Assembly (NCBI RefSeq): GCF_020829495.1
Contig: NZ_JAIVFQ010000008.1
Location: 87,416-151,415 of the forward strand
Direction of reading: 5' to 3'
From: Nostoc favosum CHAB5714
GTDB lineage: Bacteria; Cyanobacteriota; Cyanobacteriia; Cyanobacteriales; Nostocaceae
Length of the DNA: 64,000 bases
Made by a program: the position numbers and the translations under genes. Positions 42,514 through 52,382 of the stretch are shown piece after piece; the first letter of the stretch is position 1, and every line of letters begins with the position of its first letter. Under the pieces are notes generated by a model. It saw only the letters and a program-made list of their open reading frames with translations. It had not been told where the DNA came from and did not search any database.

Positions 42514-44952
42514 TTAGTGCGATCGCTTGTATTTTTCTAGCAATTGCGGCAAGTAATCATAACCGTCCACGCCAATAAATTTAATGATGTTAGTTCGGTA
42601 CTTTACTATTAATTGCTGTACGGTTTCATCTCCTAATTTACTCTGTAAAATTGTTAATAACCCAGCCGCTTGCCGCCATTCCATCGCAGCAATTTGCTCT
42701 AATAAATACATCCCTAGACAGCTATTGTATACAGCTTTTTCATAATTATTCAGGTTGTAGTAACTTTCCGCCAGATACAAAAAGTTCAGCCCTTGCAGAT
42801 ATTTATCACTAGAAAACTGCACCGCCTCACTGCCTTTTTCTAGGTATTCTACAGCAGCTTGAGGTTTTTCTAAGGCGACGTGAGCAATACCAAGACTGAT
42901 GTAACAAAGGGCTTGAGTTTGGCGAGCCGCCAAGCTGATACCAAATCGTGAATCACTCAATTTTTCTGACAATTCCAAACCTCGGTGCAAGTATTCTATT
43001 GCTTGTTCATAGACATCTGGTTCTATGCGTTCCATCTGCTGTGCCGCAAACACTTCGCTATAGCCTAAAGTTGCCAAGGCGTGAGCTTCTCCTAAGCGTT
43101 CGCCTGCTTGACGAGCCAAAATTAACGCCCTCTGGCTGTAGTTAATCGCCTGAGAATAATCTTTTTGAGCAACGCAAACACGGCTATTGTGGTTGAGATT
43201 GGCAATTTCACAGGGTTGATCCCCGGCTTGGCGGGCAATTTCTAAGGCTTCCTGGTGAAATGAGTTAGCCTCTGGATATTTACCTAAAATAAACTGGGAA
43301 TAGCCCAACAGCGTTAGTATCCGCGCTTTTTCTTGAGTACCTTCCACTTCTTTTAGTGGTGTATCCAAATAAGCGATCGCATCTCGCAGCGCATCCCTAC
43401 CGAAAAAGGCAAAAACTCCGCCGTAAAGGGGAAAGTATTCGCGATGGGCAAAAGTTCTGAGAATTTGTAAGACGATCCCAAAACAGGCTTTCGCTAATTC
43501 TTCGCCTTTGCTGCGATCGATACTGGTAGCGATACGGAAACCATTAGATAACTCGCACCAAACTGCAGCGAAACTGAGAAAAGTGGCAATGGACGCAGAT
43601 GTACCCCATTTGGAATCGTATGGTTGTCTTTCAAACCAAGTCACCAAACTTTGCTGTATTCTTTGGAGAATTACTGTCAACTCCACCCAGTCTTTCATAT
43701 CTATATAAGACTGGCGGACAACTACCTCCGTTGTAGATCCGCCATCAGCCAGTGCAGAAAATAACAGTTTTGGCAAGGGACTGCTGACTTTTAGTGCCCA
43801 TGAAGCCCAAGGGTCTTGCTTTGGTTGGGACTCTTTCAATCCTAATGGAGTTGCTGTTGGCTCGTAAATCCAACTGACAAGAGAACCTTCTAATTGCTGA
43901 TAGGATTCTACGCCGTTAGCAATGCCGATCGCTAGTTGTTGTATTTCTTGTTTTAGGTGGAGATCCTCGTGAGAAGACACCGCTTCCTTTAACTCTTGCG
44001 CCAGTTGTTGTAATTGATTTTGGCTGAAAACTTGGTTTTGGTTGGGGTCAATAATTTGTAACAAGACTGAAAAGCGAGAAGCTTCTGAGGCTGTGAGAAT
44101 TTGTTGCACAGCTGCGGTGACTGCGGCTTGATTTCGCTTTTGTTTTTGGATTCGTTCCCATTCCCCTTGAATACTTTGTAATGCTTTGAGGGTACGATTT
44201 AAACGAGCTTTCTTTAACTCAGGAGTCTCTTTTTGGAACAAACTCGCAGAATTTATCACCTTATCTAGTTCAGATTGGGTGGAATGTGAGCGATCGCTCA
44301 AACAGCGTTCAAAGATTTCACCATTACCACTGCTTACATTTTCTACTAATTGGCGATATATAAACTCTTTGGAACTGATTTTACCTTTGAGGGCGGTAGT
44401 AATAATTTCCTCGATTAACTTTTGATAGCAGTCAGAGAAGGAATTAGATGCTGCGGCTGGCGTAGGTTCTGCTGCTAGATTATTTGTTTCAGAAGTAGAG
44501 GAATCGGATATTTCTTCTTTAGTTGGCGTTACTAAAGTTTCCTCAGAAGTAGAGGAATCGGATATTTCTTCTTTAGTTGGTGTTGCTAAAGTTTTCTGAG
44601 AATTTATAGGTGAAGCATTTGCTTTAGAATTAGATAAGTAATAATCTGCTAAAGAGCCGCAGAGAAACTCTTCACGAAAGCTGTCTATTTTGGCAACTGA
44701 CTGGATTTTGCGGTAACGACGTTTCTGATACCATAAACCAGAAATGAGTAAGCCTGCGATGACTCCTATGCCAACTCCTGCCATAGCAACCTTGGCATCT
44801 TCTAAAGCTTGATTTTGTTGCCCAGATTCGACAGTCGGATTGGAAGATGCACTTTGAGCTATAGCATAGTCACTCGCTGAACTTAGCTGCACGCTAGTGG
44901 CGATCGCCGCAAACGACAGTATAAATCTAAATATTAACTTTGATTTCCACAT
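42514..44952 (-). CDS. Large TPR protein, membrane-anchored
   Basis: 812 residues. A signal-like N-terminus (FRFILSFAAIATSVQLSSA) and a second hydrophobic span (VGIGVIAGLLISGLWYQKRR, about residues 57-76) place the bulk on one side of the membrane. A Ser/Thr/Glu-rich linker holds a perfect internal repeat, TPTKEEISDSSTSE x2. Middle helical region of unknown type, then 5-6 TPR units (about residues 560-790: ALEIARQAGDQPCEIANLNH, LILARQAGERLGEAHALATL). Probably a scaffold. No CHAT, kinase or nuclease domain is seen. Divergent from the CyRepA1-like gene across a 900-bp gap. Confidence 0.8.
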   Translation of the reverse strand: MWKSKLIFRFILSFAAIATSVQLSSASDYAIAQSASSNPTVESGQQNQALEDAKVAMAGVGIGVIAGLLISGLWYQKRRYRKIQSVAKIDSFREEFLCGSLADYYLSNSKANASPINSQKTLATPTKEEISDSSTSEETLVTPTKEEISDSSTSETNNLAAEPTPAAASNSFSDCYQKLIEEIITTALKGKISSKEFIYRQLVENVSSGNGEIFERCLSDRSHSTQSELDKVINSASLFQKETPELKKARLNRTLKALQSIQGEWERIQKQKRNQAAVTAAVQQILTASEASRFSVLLQIIDPNQNQVFSQNQLQQLAQELKEAVSSHEDLHLKQEIQQLAIGIANGVESYQQLEGSLVSWIYEPTATPLGLKESQPKQDPWASWALKVSSPLPKLLFSALADGGSTTEVVVRQSYIDMKDWVELTVILQRIQQSLVTWFERQPYDSKWGTSASIATFLSFAAVWCELSNGFRIATSIDRSKGEELAKACFGIVLQILRTFAHREYFPLYGGVFAFFGRDALRDAIAYLDTPLKEVEGTQEKARILTLLGYSQFILGKYPEANSFHQEALEIARQAGDQPCEIANLNHNSRVCVAQKDYSQAINYSQRALILARQAGERLGEAHALATLGYSEVFAAQQMERIEPDVYEQAIEYLHRGLELSEKLSDSRFGISLAARQTQALCYISLGIAHVALEKPQAAVEYLEKGSEAVQFSSDKYLQGLNFLYLAESYYNLNNYEKAVYNSCLGMYLLEQIAAMEWRQAAGLLTILQSKLGDETVQQLIVKYRTNIIKFIGVDGYDYLPQLLEKYKRSH

Positions 44953-45856
44953 AATCTGATAGTTTAAAAATATGTTATCAATTTCTGGGTTGCTTCTGGT
45001 TTAAGGTAGATATCAGACAAAGCAGAGTTTTTCGAGACTAACCGCCTCCCTAAGGAGTGGAGAGTCAAAAATAAAACTAGCTAGATCCCTTTTTTACCAA
45101 GGAAGTTACCTTCATATAGAAAATAAACTTTGTCAATAGTAGTTTCCAGAAGATGTTCTTATTTCTTAACATTATTTGTGCATTTAGGAATCTTGACAAA
45201 GCCAGATGTTAATACCGGTTTTCAAAATATTTGTATCAGGTATTTCGTAAAATGGTTATAACTTATAGCGATCGCATAATCAAACAGCATTGAAATCGAT
45301 AGCCAATGGCCGCAGAAGTTGGCATAGATCCCATTAGTGCGTCACCGATAGCATTAGCGAGTCATCTCCCAAGGGGAGACGCTTTAGCGCAACGAGCGTC
45401 ACAGCCCGTCGTAGACATCACCTCTTGGGTTTGGAACGTAGAGCCAATAAAATGTAAACTTTAAGATACTTGCACCGAGTTTCTAGTATAGTGTGGCGGA
45501 AGTTCCCTACCTTAAGGGCTTAAGCTCCTTGCTGGTTTGAGATGGTAGCTGGATTTATGCCAAGGTGTACGAAGATACTACCCTATAGCGATCGCTGCTG
45601 CAACCCCTCTAGCGATCGCATTCCTTAACGCAGAAATTTACTGATAAATAAAAATTAATAGCGAACAAATATCACAATACAAAATTATTACTTCGGGGAT
45701 CTAAAAGGCAGAATAACCTACTAAAGTTAGAACCGATGTGTCTCCCATGACGAAGTAAAAAAAAGAATCATAAAAGCCTCGCAATCTCTCTTAGATAAAA
45801 AAAGCAGATGCATGTTAATGTTTTAATCTCATTGTCTTCCCTTTGTTCCTTTCCCT
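44953..45856. other. 900-bp intergenic region upstream of the replication-like gene
   Basis: Contains several HIP1 sites (for example 45590 and 45613), a GC-rich dispersed block at about 45340-45420, and a solo MITE end TAGTATAGTGTGGCGGAAGT at about 45485-45504 matching the TAGTAC family. I looked for iterons (direct repeats of 15-22 bp) that would mark a plasmid origin and saw none. Confidence 0.4.
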
Positions 45857-45866
45857 ATGCATCTGC
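45804..45866 (+). promoter_or_regulatory. Inverted repeat sequestering a start codon
   Basis: GCAGATGCAT (45804-45813) and ATGCATCTGC (45857-45866) are perfect 10-bp inverted repeats. The second arm starts with the ATG of the gene at 45857, so in mRNA the start codon would be paired, with a 43-nt U-rich loop that includes the expected ribosome binding site. Confidence 0.6.
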
Positions 45867-48800
45867 ACTATTTACACCCCCAACACCTTGAAGAATTAGT
45901 CAAGAGTAGTGGTATAGACTTACACTTAGTGCAACTCAATTTTAGGTCGCTCCAAGGCGTAACTGCTTATGAGTACCTATTGATTTCTGAGCTACTCCCT
46001 CGCACCAATACAGGAATGGTGAAAGCTGGATGGTTGCAGCGTTATGCTCATATTACTGAAGGTGGTTGGTGGTGTTCCGGGCTAGACCCTTTGAATAATT
46101 GGCAAATGATGGAATGGGGATGCTTTAAGCCAAACCAACCCCGACAGAATCACAATGGTAAGTCCATCAAATACGAGCATCCCCCCAGCACACCAACGCG
46201 GGTGTTTTGTTTGCGGGTAACGCTGCAAGTGTGGCAGCAAGTCGCTGGACGTTACAATCTGGTCATGCCTGACAATATCACTATTATTGCTGATGGTGAA
46301 GCTGAAGGCTTTTGGCAATGGGTGATGCAACATAATATTCCCCTGATTCTCTGCGAGGGTGTGAAGAAAGCAGCCACACTGTTGACGCAAGGATATGCAG
46401 CTATTGCCATTCCCGGAATTACTAGTGGTTATCGGGTTGTTAAAGATGAATTTGGCAAAGTTACCCGTCGTCAGCTAATTCCTGATTTAGCAGCGTTTGC
46501 AATTACAAAGCGTAGCTTTTATATTTGCTTTGATTTTGAAACTCAACCTAAAACAATTGCTGCTGTAAATAATGCTATTTCTCGACTTGGTTCTTTATTC
46601 CAGCAAGAAAAATGCACTGTTAAAATTATCGAACTTCCAGGAATAGAAAAAGGAGTTGATGAGTTTATTGTTGCCAAAGGTGTAAGTAGTTTCGAGAAAG
46701 TTTATCGTCAAAGTGTTGATTTAGAAATTTATCTTGCTCAAACCAAACCCCACACAGAGTTAACTATTCCTGCTGCACTCACCTTGAACCGCCCTTATAT
46801 AGGTGAAATCCCTTTCCCAACTTCTGGATTAATAGGAGTCAAGTCTGCAAAAGGAACAGGTAAAACTACAGCATTGCAAAACGTTGTTCAGCAAGCAAAA
46901 GTTAGAAATCAACCCGTTTTATTAATTACTCACAGAATTCTACTAGGAAGATTTTTGTGTGAAAAAATTGGTATTCAATGGGGAACACATAAAGAAGATG
47001 CGGATAAAAGGATTGATAAAACACTTACGCCCGCTCCTCCCATTCTCCGCTCACTCTCTCCTCAGCAATCTCTTGGATTGTGCGTTGATTCTATTTGGAA
47101 ACTTAACCCTGAAAATTGGCGGGGAGCAATAGTAATTCTGGATGAAGTAGAGCAGTCTTTGTGGCATCTATTAAACAGTAATACTTGTAAACACAAGCGT
47201 GTAAAAATATTAAAATTATTCCAGCAACTAATTTCCACAGTTTTAACAACTGGGGGGTTAGTAATTGTCCAAGATGCTGATTTATCAGATGTGTCACTTG
47301 AATATTTACAAGGATTGGCAGGAATTAAATTAACACCTTGGGTAGTTCTCAACCAGTGGAAACCTCAGCATGGTTGGGACGTAACTTTTTATGATTCGCC
47401 GAATCCAACACCCCTAATTCACCAACTGGAATTGGATTTACTTGCTGGACGTAAATGTTATGTTACTACCGATAGTCGCGCTGGGCGTTACAGTTGTGAA
47501 ACAATTGAACGCTATTTGAAAGAGCGGTTACAAAAATTACGACGGCAATTTCCTAAAACTCTGGTGGTTAGTAGTCACACTACAAACACACCTGGACACG
47601 AAGCGGTTGATTTTATCGCAGCTATTAATCAAAAAATCTCTGAATATGACGGCGTTTTTGTTACCCCTAGCCTTGGTACAGGAATTAGTATTGATGTCCA
47701 ACATTTCGACCGAGTTTATGGCATTTTTCAAGGGGTAATTCCTGACTCGGAAGCAAGACAAGCATTAGCAAGAGTGCGGGATGATGTGCCGCGTGTTGTC
47801 TGGTGCGCTAAACGAGGTATTGGCTTAATTGGTAGTGGTAGTACAAATTATCGCTTGCTATCTGATTGGTATCAAGAAAATCAAAAAGAAAACTTAGCTT
47901 TGCTTAGTCCACTACATAAAATAGATGTGGATTTACCTTTAGTTCATGATCCGATTCATTTGCGAACTTGGGCCAAGTTATCTGCACGGGTAAATGCCTC
48001 TATACACCTCTACCGTCAATCGATGCAAGATGGTTTGATTGCTGATGGGCATCAAATTCAGATGCGGAGTAATGCTGTTCACAATAATATTATTCGAGAT
48101 TTACGCCTTGCCTTTTTGGCAACTGACGCTGATGATTTAGCTACCCGCAGAAGATTAGTTTTAGAAATTGTCAAAGTTCAAAAAGATTGGGCGCAAAGCC
48201 GTCAAAAAGCTAAAGAAATTAAACGCAAAATTAAAGATATTAAGCAGCAAAATCAACTATCGGTAGCAACTGCTGTAGCTAATGCTAAAGATATCGATTA
48301 TGTAGAATATGAGCAGCTATTAGTGAAGCATTCCCTGACTGATGGGGAACGCAACCAAATCAATAAATATGTTCTCAGACAAAGGTATGGTGTAGAAGTT
48401 ACTCCTTGGTTGAAATTGCAGGATGACCACGCATATTATCGTCAATTGTTAATTCACTATTATCTAACTCACGAAAGCGAGTATTTTCACGTCAGAGACC
48501 AGCAAGAATGGCATCAGCAATTGTCTTGGGGTGAAGGGAAAGTTTTTCTCCCAGATTTAAAAACTTACACGCTCAAAGTTGAGGCGATGAGAGCTTTGGG
48601 AATGCTTGAGTTTCTCGAAGTAGAACGAGAATTTACCGAAAGTAATCCAGATTTGATATTGCTGAAAAATATTGTTTTTCAGCACAGTAAGCATATTAAA
48701 AGAGCGCTTGGGATTAACTTAGTTGGGGAGAAAGAGCAGGTTTCAGCAATAAAAATACTCAGCCGACTGTTAAATTTGTTGGGCTTGAAACTAAAGCGAG

Positions 48801-49003
48801 TAAATGAGGTTTATCAAATCGACTTAGAAACGCTTTATGATGGCAGGGAGAGAATATTTGCAGTTTGGCATCAACGGGATGAGTTAATGTTGGCTCATGT
48901 TAAGAGTGTTGGCTATGAGTTGCCTGATTATTCTTCAGATTGGAAGCTTGAAATTATCCAAACCAAGGCTTATGCCACAGTAGCCAATATCCTTGACGGC
49001 TAA
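45857..49003 (+). CDS. CyRepA1-type plasmid replication protein
   Basis: 1048 residues. The N-terminal part contains a DUF3854/TOPRIM-like domain (about 170-300: LCEGVKKAATLLTQGY, AIAIPGITSGYR, YICFDFE, GVDEFIV). It is followed by a helicase-like ATPase: Walker A VKSAKGTGKTTALQ, Walker B IVILDEVEQS, sensor LITHRILLG, and FVTPSLGTGISIDVQHFDRV with the arginine-finger-like ALARVRDDVPRV. This architecture is that of CyRepA1, the replication initiator of many cyanobacterial plasmids. Here it sits among chromosomal genes without a parA/parB pair, suggesting an integrated plasmid relic or a chromosomal homologue. Intact. No rep iterons recognised. Confidence 0.82.
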   Translation: MHLHYLHPQHLEELVKSSGIDLHLVQLNFRSLQGVTAYEYLLISELLPRTNTGMVKAGWLQRYAHITEGGWWCSGLDPLNNWQMMEWGCFKPNQPRQNHNGKSIKYEHPPSTPTRVFCLRVTLQVWQQVAGRYNLVMPDNITIIADGEAEGFWQWVMQHNIPLILCEGVKKAATLLTQGYAAIAIPGITSGYRVVKDEFGKVTRRQLIPDLAAFAITKRSFYICFDFETQPKTIAAVNNAISRLGSLFQQEKCTVKIIELPGIEKGVDEFIVAKGVSSFEKVYRQSVDLEIYLAQTKPHTELTIPAALTLNRPYIGEIPFPTSGLIGVKSAKGTGKTTALQNVVQQAKVRNQPVLLITHRILLGRFLCEKIGIQWGTHKEDADKRIDKTLTPAPPILRSLSPQQSLGLCVDSIWKLNPENWRGAIVILDEVEQSLWHLLNSNTCKHKRVKILKLFQQLISTVLTTGGLVIVQDADLSDVSLEYLQGLAGIKLTPWVVLNQWKPQHGWDVTFYDSPNPTPLIHQLELDLLAGRKCYVTTDSRAGRYSCETIERYLKERLQKLRRQFPKTLVVSSHTTNTPGHEAVDFIAAINQKISEYDGVFVTPSLGTGISIDVQHFDRVYGIFQGVIPDSEARQALARVRDDVPRVVWCAKRGIGLIGSGSTNYRLLSDWYQENQKENLALLSPLHKIDVDLPLVHDPIHLRTWAKLSARVNASIHLYRQSMQDGLIADGHQIQMRSNAVHNNIIRDLRLAFLATDADDLATRRRLVLEIVKVQKDWAQSRQKAKEIKRKIKDIKQQNQLSVATAVANAKDIDYVEYEQLLVKHSLTDGERNQINKYVLRQRYGVEVTPWLKLQDDHAYYRQLLIHYYLTHESEYFHVRDQQEWHQQLSWGEGKVFLPDLKTYTLKVEAMRALGMLEFLEVEREFTESNPDLILLKNIVFQHSKHIKRALGINLVGEKEQVSAIKILSRLLNLLGLKLKRVNEVYQIDLETLYDGRERIFAVWHQRDELMLAHVKSVGYELPDYSSDWKLEIIQTKAYATVANILDG

Positions 49004-49064
49004 GATAAAGCGAAACGGCGTGTCTAAAGACAGCCAAGCATTAGTTATACAATTAGCCCAATTT

Positions 49065-49349
49065 CTAATTTGCCTTCACCCGCGCCTGCTTCACCATCGC
49101 AATTAGAGTTTGATGGGCATCTTCCGCATCTGCTAAAACATGATCAAACTGAATGCGAACTGGCACAACTTCCCCATTCACTTGCGCTGTTAAATCCATA
49201 CCTTGTGTATCAATTGACAGCATTTGTGCTGCCCTCGCATCTGTTACACCACCAAAAGCCTTAGCATAAAGGACTATGGCATCAGCATGATCATCATTCA
49301 TGTGCTTGCAGATGCGCGAACTAATATCAGCAGAAAAATCCTTAGACAT
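49065..49349 (-). CDS. DUF2470 (HugZ C-terminal-like) protein
   Basis: 94 residues from the ATG at 49349; a longer frame to 49448 is not supported. ICKHMNDDHADAIVLYAKAF, then AQMLSIDTQGMDLTA and VRIQFDHVLADAEDAHQTLI are the DUF2470 signature (haem-oxygenase HugZ and pyridoxamine-oxidase-like C-termini), here as a stand-alone protein. The HMNDDHADA motif supplies haem-ligand-type His. Probable haem or flavin-related role in cyanobacteria. Confidence 0.88.
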   Translation of the reverse strand: MSKDFSADISSRICKHMNDDHADAIVLYAKAFGGVTDARAAQMLSIDTQGMDLTAQVNGEVVPVRIQFDHVLADAEDAHQTLIAMVKQARVKAN

Positions 49350-49599
49350 TGTTGAGATAGAAAGTGAGCAATACAGCAACAGCTTAAATTTTAAGCTAAC
49401 AACGCGAAGGAAATTTGCCGATTTTCTTTCTTGGCACTCAATATGCATTTTACCCGATTGCCATCATAAATATATTTTATTTATGGGGTAATAATTAAAT
49501 TAAAATAAAACTTATTCAGTATTTTTACCTTCTATTATGGAAACCAGACAGCTTAAACTGTAGCAGAAGTATTAGCCAAACTATTGAAGCTAAAAGACA

Positions 49600-50355
49600 A
49601 TGAGCGAAACTAGCCCCAGACGAATTGTAATTGGGGATGTGCATGGTCACTATGAAGGTTTGATGACATTATTGGAGGCGATCGCCCCCACGTCAGACGA
49701 TCAAATCTATTTTCTGGGAGACTTAATTGATCGCGGGCCTCATAGTTCACAAGTAGTTAATTTTGTCAAGCGACATAACTACTCATGTTTGTTGGGAAAT
49801 CATGAGCAGATGTTATTAAACATTCTGACCAATGAAAGGACTTCCTCCCCGACGATGCAAGCATGGCTGTACAGTGGAGGGCAAGCTACCGTGGACAGTT
49901 ACCACGAGGCTCCAATTCCTGATGACCATTTGGATTGGTTCAAGGCTTTGCCTACATATCTCGACTTGGGGGATATTTGGTTAACTCATGCTGGTGTTGA
50001 CCCTTCCAAGTCGGTGACAGAACAAACTGCTGATCAACTGTGCTGGATACGAGAAGAATTTCACAGCATTGAAAAACCCTACTTTCCAGATAAGCTCATT
50101 ATCATCGGTCACACCATTACCTTTACTCTGCCGGGTGTTTCTCCTGGTAAACTGGCACAAGGGCAGGGATGGCTAGACATAGATACAGGCGCTTATCATC
50201 CCCGGAGTGGCTGGTTGACTGGATTAGATGTCACCAATAAGCTGGTTTATCAAGTTAATATTTTTAAACACTATCTCCGCACCCTGCCCTTAGAAGATGT
50301 AGTGATCAGAGTTGATCCTGCTAAAATCAAAGTCGATCGCCGCAATAAGAATTGA
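49600..50355 (+). CDS. Serine/threonine protein phosphatase (PPP family)
   Basis: 251 residues. The PPP metal-binding motifs are complete: IVIGDVHGHYEG, FLGDLIDRGPHS, LLGNHEQML, plus a distal IIGHTIT His. Length and PPP/ApaH-like layout fit bacterial phosphoprotein phosphatases. It is a possible counterpart of the kinases at 11-14.5 kb, though not adjacent. Cytoplasmic. Confidence 0.9.
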   Translation: MSETSPRRIVIGDVHGHYEGLMTLLEAIAPTSDDQIYFLGDLIDRGPHSSQVVNFVKRHNYSCLLGNHEQMLLNILTNERTSSPTMQAWLYSGGQATVDSYHEAPIPDDHLDWFKALPTYLDLGDIWLTHAGVDPSKSVTEQTADQLCWIREEFHSIEKPYFPDKLIIIGHTITFTLPGVSPGKLAQGQGWLDIDTGAYHPRSGWLTGLDVTNKLVYQVNIFKHYLRTLPLEDVVIRVDPAKIKVDRRNKN

Positions 50356-50494
50356 ATAATATTCAAGATGAGTGGGGAGTGAGGAGTGGAGAAGATGAGG
50401 GAGATGAGGAAGATGAGGGAGACAAGCAAGACAAGGGGAATAACCAATGCCCAATGCCCAATGCCCAATGCCCAATGCCCAATGCCCAATGCCC
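50356..50494. repeat. Heptamer array CCAATGC x7
   Basis: GA-rich run followed by seven perfect CCAATGC heptamers (50444-50492) that end 2 bp before the stop codon of the converging protease gene. The heptamer is the same as at 7582-7623. Confidence 0.88.
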
Positions 50495-51358
50495 TCAAGA
50501 CCTCACTAATGGTCGAATATTAGCTTTATAACTAGCCTTATTTAAGCCATAATTTCCCTTACTAGGTTGAGAGTTAATTGCACGTCTGAGGCCATCAATG
50601 CGATCGCTCGTTCCGGGGTGCGTACTCAAAAATGTCGGGACAGAACCACCCTTTTTCAGCAGCTTTTGCATAAAAGTAACCATTCCAGACTGGGCATAAC
50701 CAGCGCGTGTCAAAGTTCGTAGTCCTCTTTGATCGGCATCAAATTCATCTTGACGACTGCGGGGACGATTCAAAGCAAGTTCTACACCAATCCCTACAGC
50801 GGTATTGCGATCTAAACCAGTTGCTGTTGCTAAACCACTAGCGATCGCTTTTTGCCGCATCTGTTTAACCAGGTGTTTCCCGCCAATGTGACCAATTTCA
50901 TGGGCAATAACACTTGCAAGTTCTGCTTCATTATCTGCGGCTTTCAGTAAACCTGTGTGGACATATACATAGCCTCCTAAAGTAGCAAAGGCATTAATAG
51001 CATCATCATCAACTACTTGGAAGGTAAAAGGAAGGTTGGGGCGATCGCTACTATCTGCTAAACGCCGACCAATTTGTTCGACATAGCGATTAACTTTAGA
51101 ATTCCGGTAAAGTTTGACTTGACTCCCCAGTATTTCCTGATTAATCTGCTTGCCAATATCAGTTTCCTGGCGATCGGATATATTAGAAAGCTGAAGTACC
51201 TGGACTCCCTGCAATATAAGAGGCAAGAAGTCTAAAGTTCTTCCAGGCAAGGGTGTACTCAGGCACAGACTAAGGGCGACTACCACCGAAATTAGCGGAT
51301 AAAACCAGCGACGCCGCCACACACGGTAACTTGCAACAAAACCTTTCCAATTGAACAT
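50495..51358 (-). CDS. M48-family metalloprotease
   Basis: 287 residues. An N-terminal span (WFYPLISVVVALSLCLSTPL) is signal or anchor. The zinc motif HEIGH sits in VIAHEIGHIGGKHLVKQ, with the third ligand Glu in SRQDEFDADQRGL. LSTHPGTSDRIDGLRRAI is the conserved C-terminal M48 region. It probably acts in the periplasm or lumen in protein quality control, like BepA/LoiP-type proteins. The array of CCAATGC repeats abuts its stop codon. Confidence 0.93.
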   Translation of the reverse strand: MFNWKGFVASYRVWRRRWFYPLISVVVALSLCLSTPLPGRTLDFLPLILQGVQVLQLSNISDRQETDIGKQINQEILGSQVKLYRNSKVNRYVEQIGRRLADSSDRPNLPFTFQVVDDDAINAFATLGGYVYVHTGLLKAADNEAELASVIAHEIGHIGGKHLVKQMRQKAIASGLATATGLDRNTAVGIGVELALNRPRSRQDEFDADQRGLRTLTRAGYAQSGMVTFMQKLLKKGGSVPTFLSTHPGTSDRIDGLRRAINSQPSKGNYGLNKASYKANIRPLVRS

Positions 51359-51752
51359 AATACGCTCTAAAGATTATTTCGGGAGAACATAAAATTATGG
51401 GACAAATTATGAGACGGATTTAGAGTATTCTAAGTTGCATTCTTAACTCAAGACCAAAGGAGTTGTGATCCAGCTAATGCTTACGCAAATCTACCGAATT
51501 GCAGGGGGTTAAAGATTCTCTCTAGAGATAGGCTTAAACACTAGATATTACTTTCTCGGTGCGTCAGTCTTAACGGACAAAAATTTGAGGGTTAACTGCC
51601 GCCTCTGCGAACTTACGAACTCGTGATAAACTGTCGCATAACCGCAACGCCCAGTCGCTTTGAGTTATTACCAAATAGGGAAAATATACTATTCCCATTG
51701 AAAACCTTCTTGCTACAATCAATTACTTCGCTATTACCTCGGAAAAGTTTTT
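51359..51752. other. Intergenic region, nothing recognised
   Basis: About 390 bp between the divergent M48 protease and DUF4330 genes. Likely contains both promoters; no repeat, RNA or ORF with support. Confidence 0.3.
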
Positions 51753-52286
51753 ATGGCTATTTTAGATTCAAAAGGCCGTTTGTTCGGCAAAATCAACCTC
51801 CTAGATTTAGGTGCTGCGCTGGTAACTCTGCTAGTTATATTTGTCGTCTCGTCTAGCATCTTATCTAGCTTGGGTGTTGCCCAAGTTGGTGAGAAGCTAG
51901 TACCCATAGAAGTAGACTTAGTAGTTCGTGGTTTGAATGTCCGTGATCCTGAGCAATTATTCAACAACGGTTTAAAAAAAGGCGGGAAAACTAATGTGAT
52001 TATCCGCAATCAACCCTACGGACAGATTGAGATTAAATCCGTTCAACAGCTACCTAGAACAATCAATATTCCCCAACCTGATGGTACTGTTAAAGAATTG
52101 CCAGATCCAAAGACCAGCAATTTTAGTACAGATATGCTTTTGACCTTAGAAGGTAAAGCCAAAAGCACAGAAAGCGGACTAGTGCTAGGTAGCAGTAAAG
52201 TTAAAATTGGAATGCCATTTGAGTTGGAAGGCTTTAACTACAATTTCAATGCGACTGTTATTGATATCAGATTAAAAGACAAATAA
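51753..52286 (+). CDS. DUF4330 family protein
   Basis: 177 residues. One N-terminal span (LGAALVTLLVIFVVSSSILS), preceded by the conserved DSKGRLFGKINLLD, is followed by a beta-rich domain (VPIEVDLVVRGLNVRDPEQL, FNNGLKKGGKTNVII, VKIGMPFELEGFNYNFNATV). This is the DUF4330 pattern, common in cyanobacteria and probably a membrane-anchored periplasmic or lumenal domain. Function unknown. Confidence 0.85.
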   Translation: MAILDSKGRLFGKINLLDLGAALVTLLVIFVVSSSILSSLGVAQVGEKLVPIEVDLVVRGLNVRDPEQLFNNGLKKGGKTNVIIRNQPYGQIEIKSVQQLPRTINIPQPDGTVKELPDPKTSNFSTDMLLTLEGKAKSTESGLVLGSSKVKIGMPFELEGFNYNFNATVIDIRLKDK

Positions 52287-52315
52287 CATTCACCTTTTCG
52301 TTTTCAAAAAATAGG

Positions 52316-52361
52316 CTGATAAACCGAATTTTATATAATCTACAAAAACTCGGTTTATCAG
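52316..52361. terminator. Shared hairpin between convergent genes
   Basis: CTGATAAACCGA (52316-52327) and TCGGTTTATCAG (52350-52361) form a perfect 12-bp stem with a 22-nt loop, between the DUF4330 gene and the converging ZnuA-like gene. No strong T run follows on either strand, so termination may be weak. Confidence 0.6.
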
Positions 52362-52382
52362 ATTTATCAATGGATGTTATAA

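Noticed and set aside
44953..45856. Iteron-type plasmid origin upstream of the CyRepA1 gene
   Set aside because: No repeated 15-22-bp motif could be found by eye; only HIP1 sites and dispersed repeats.
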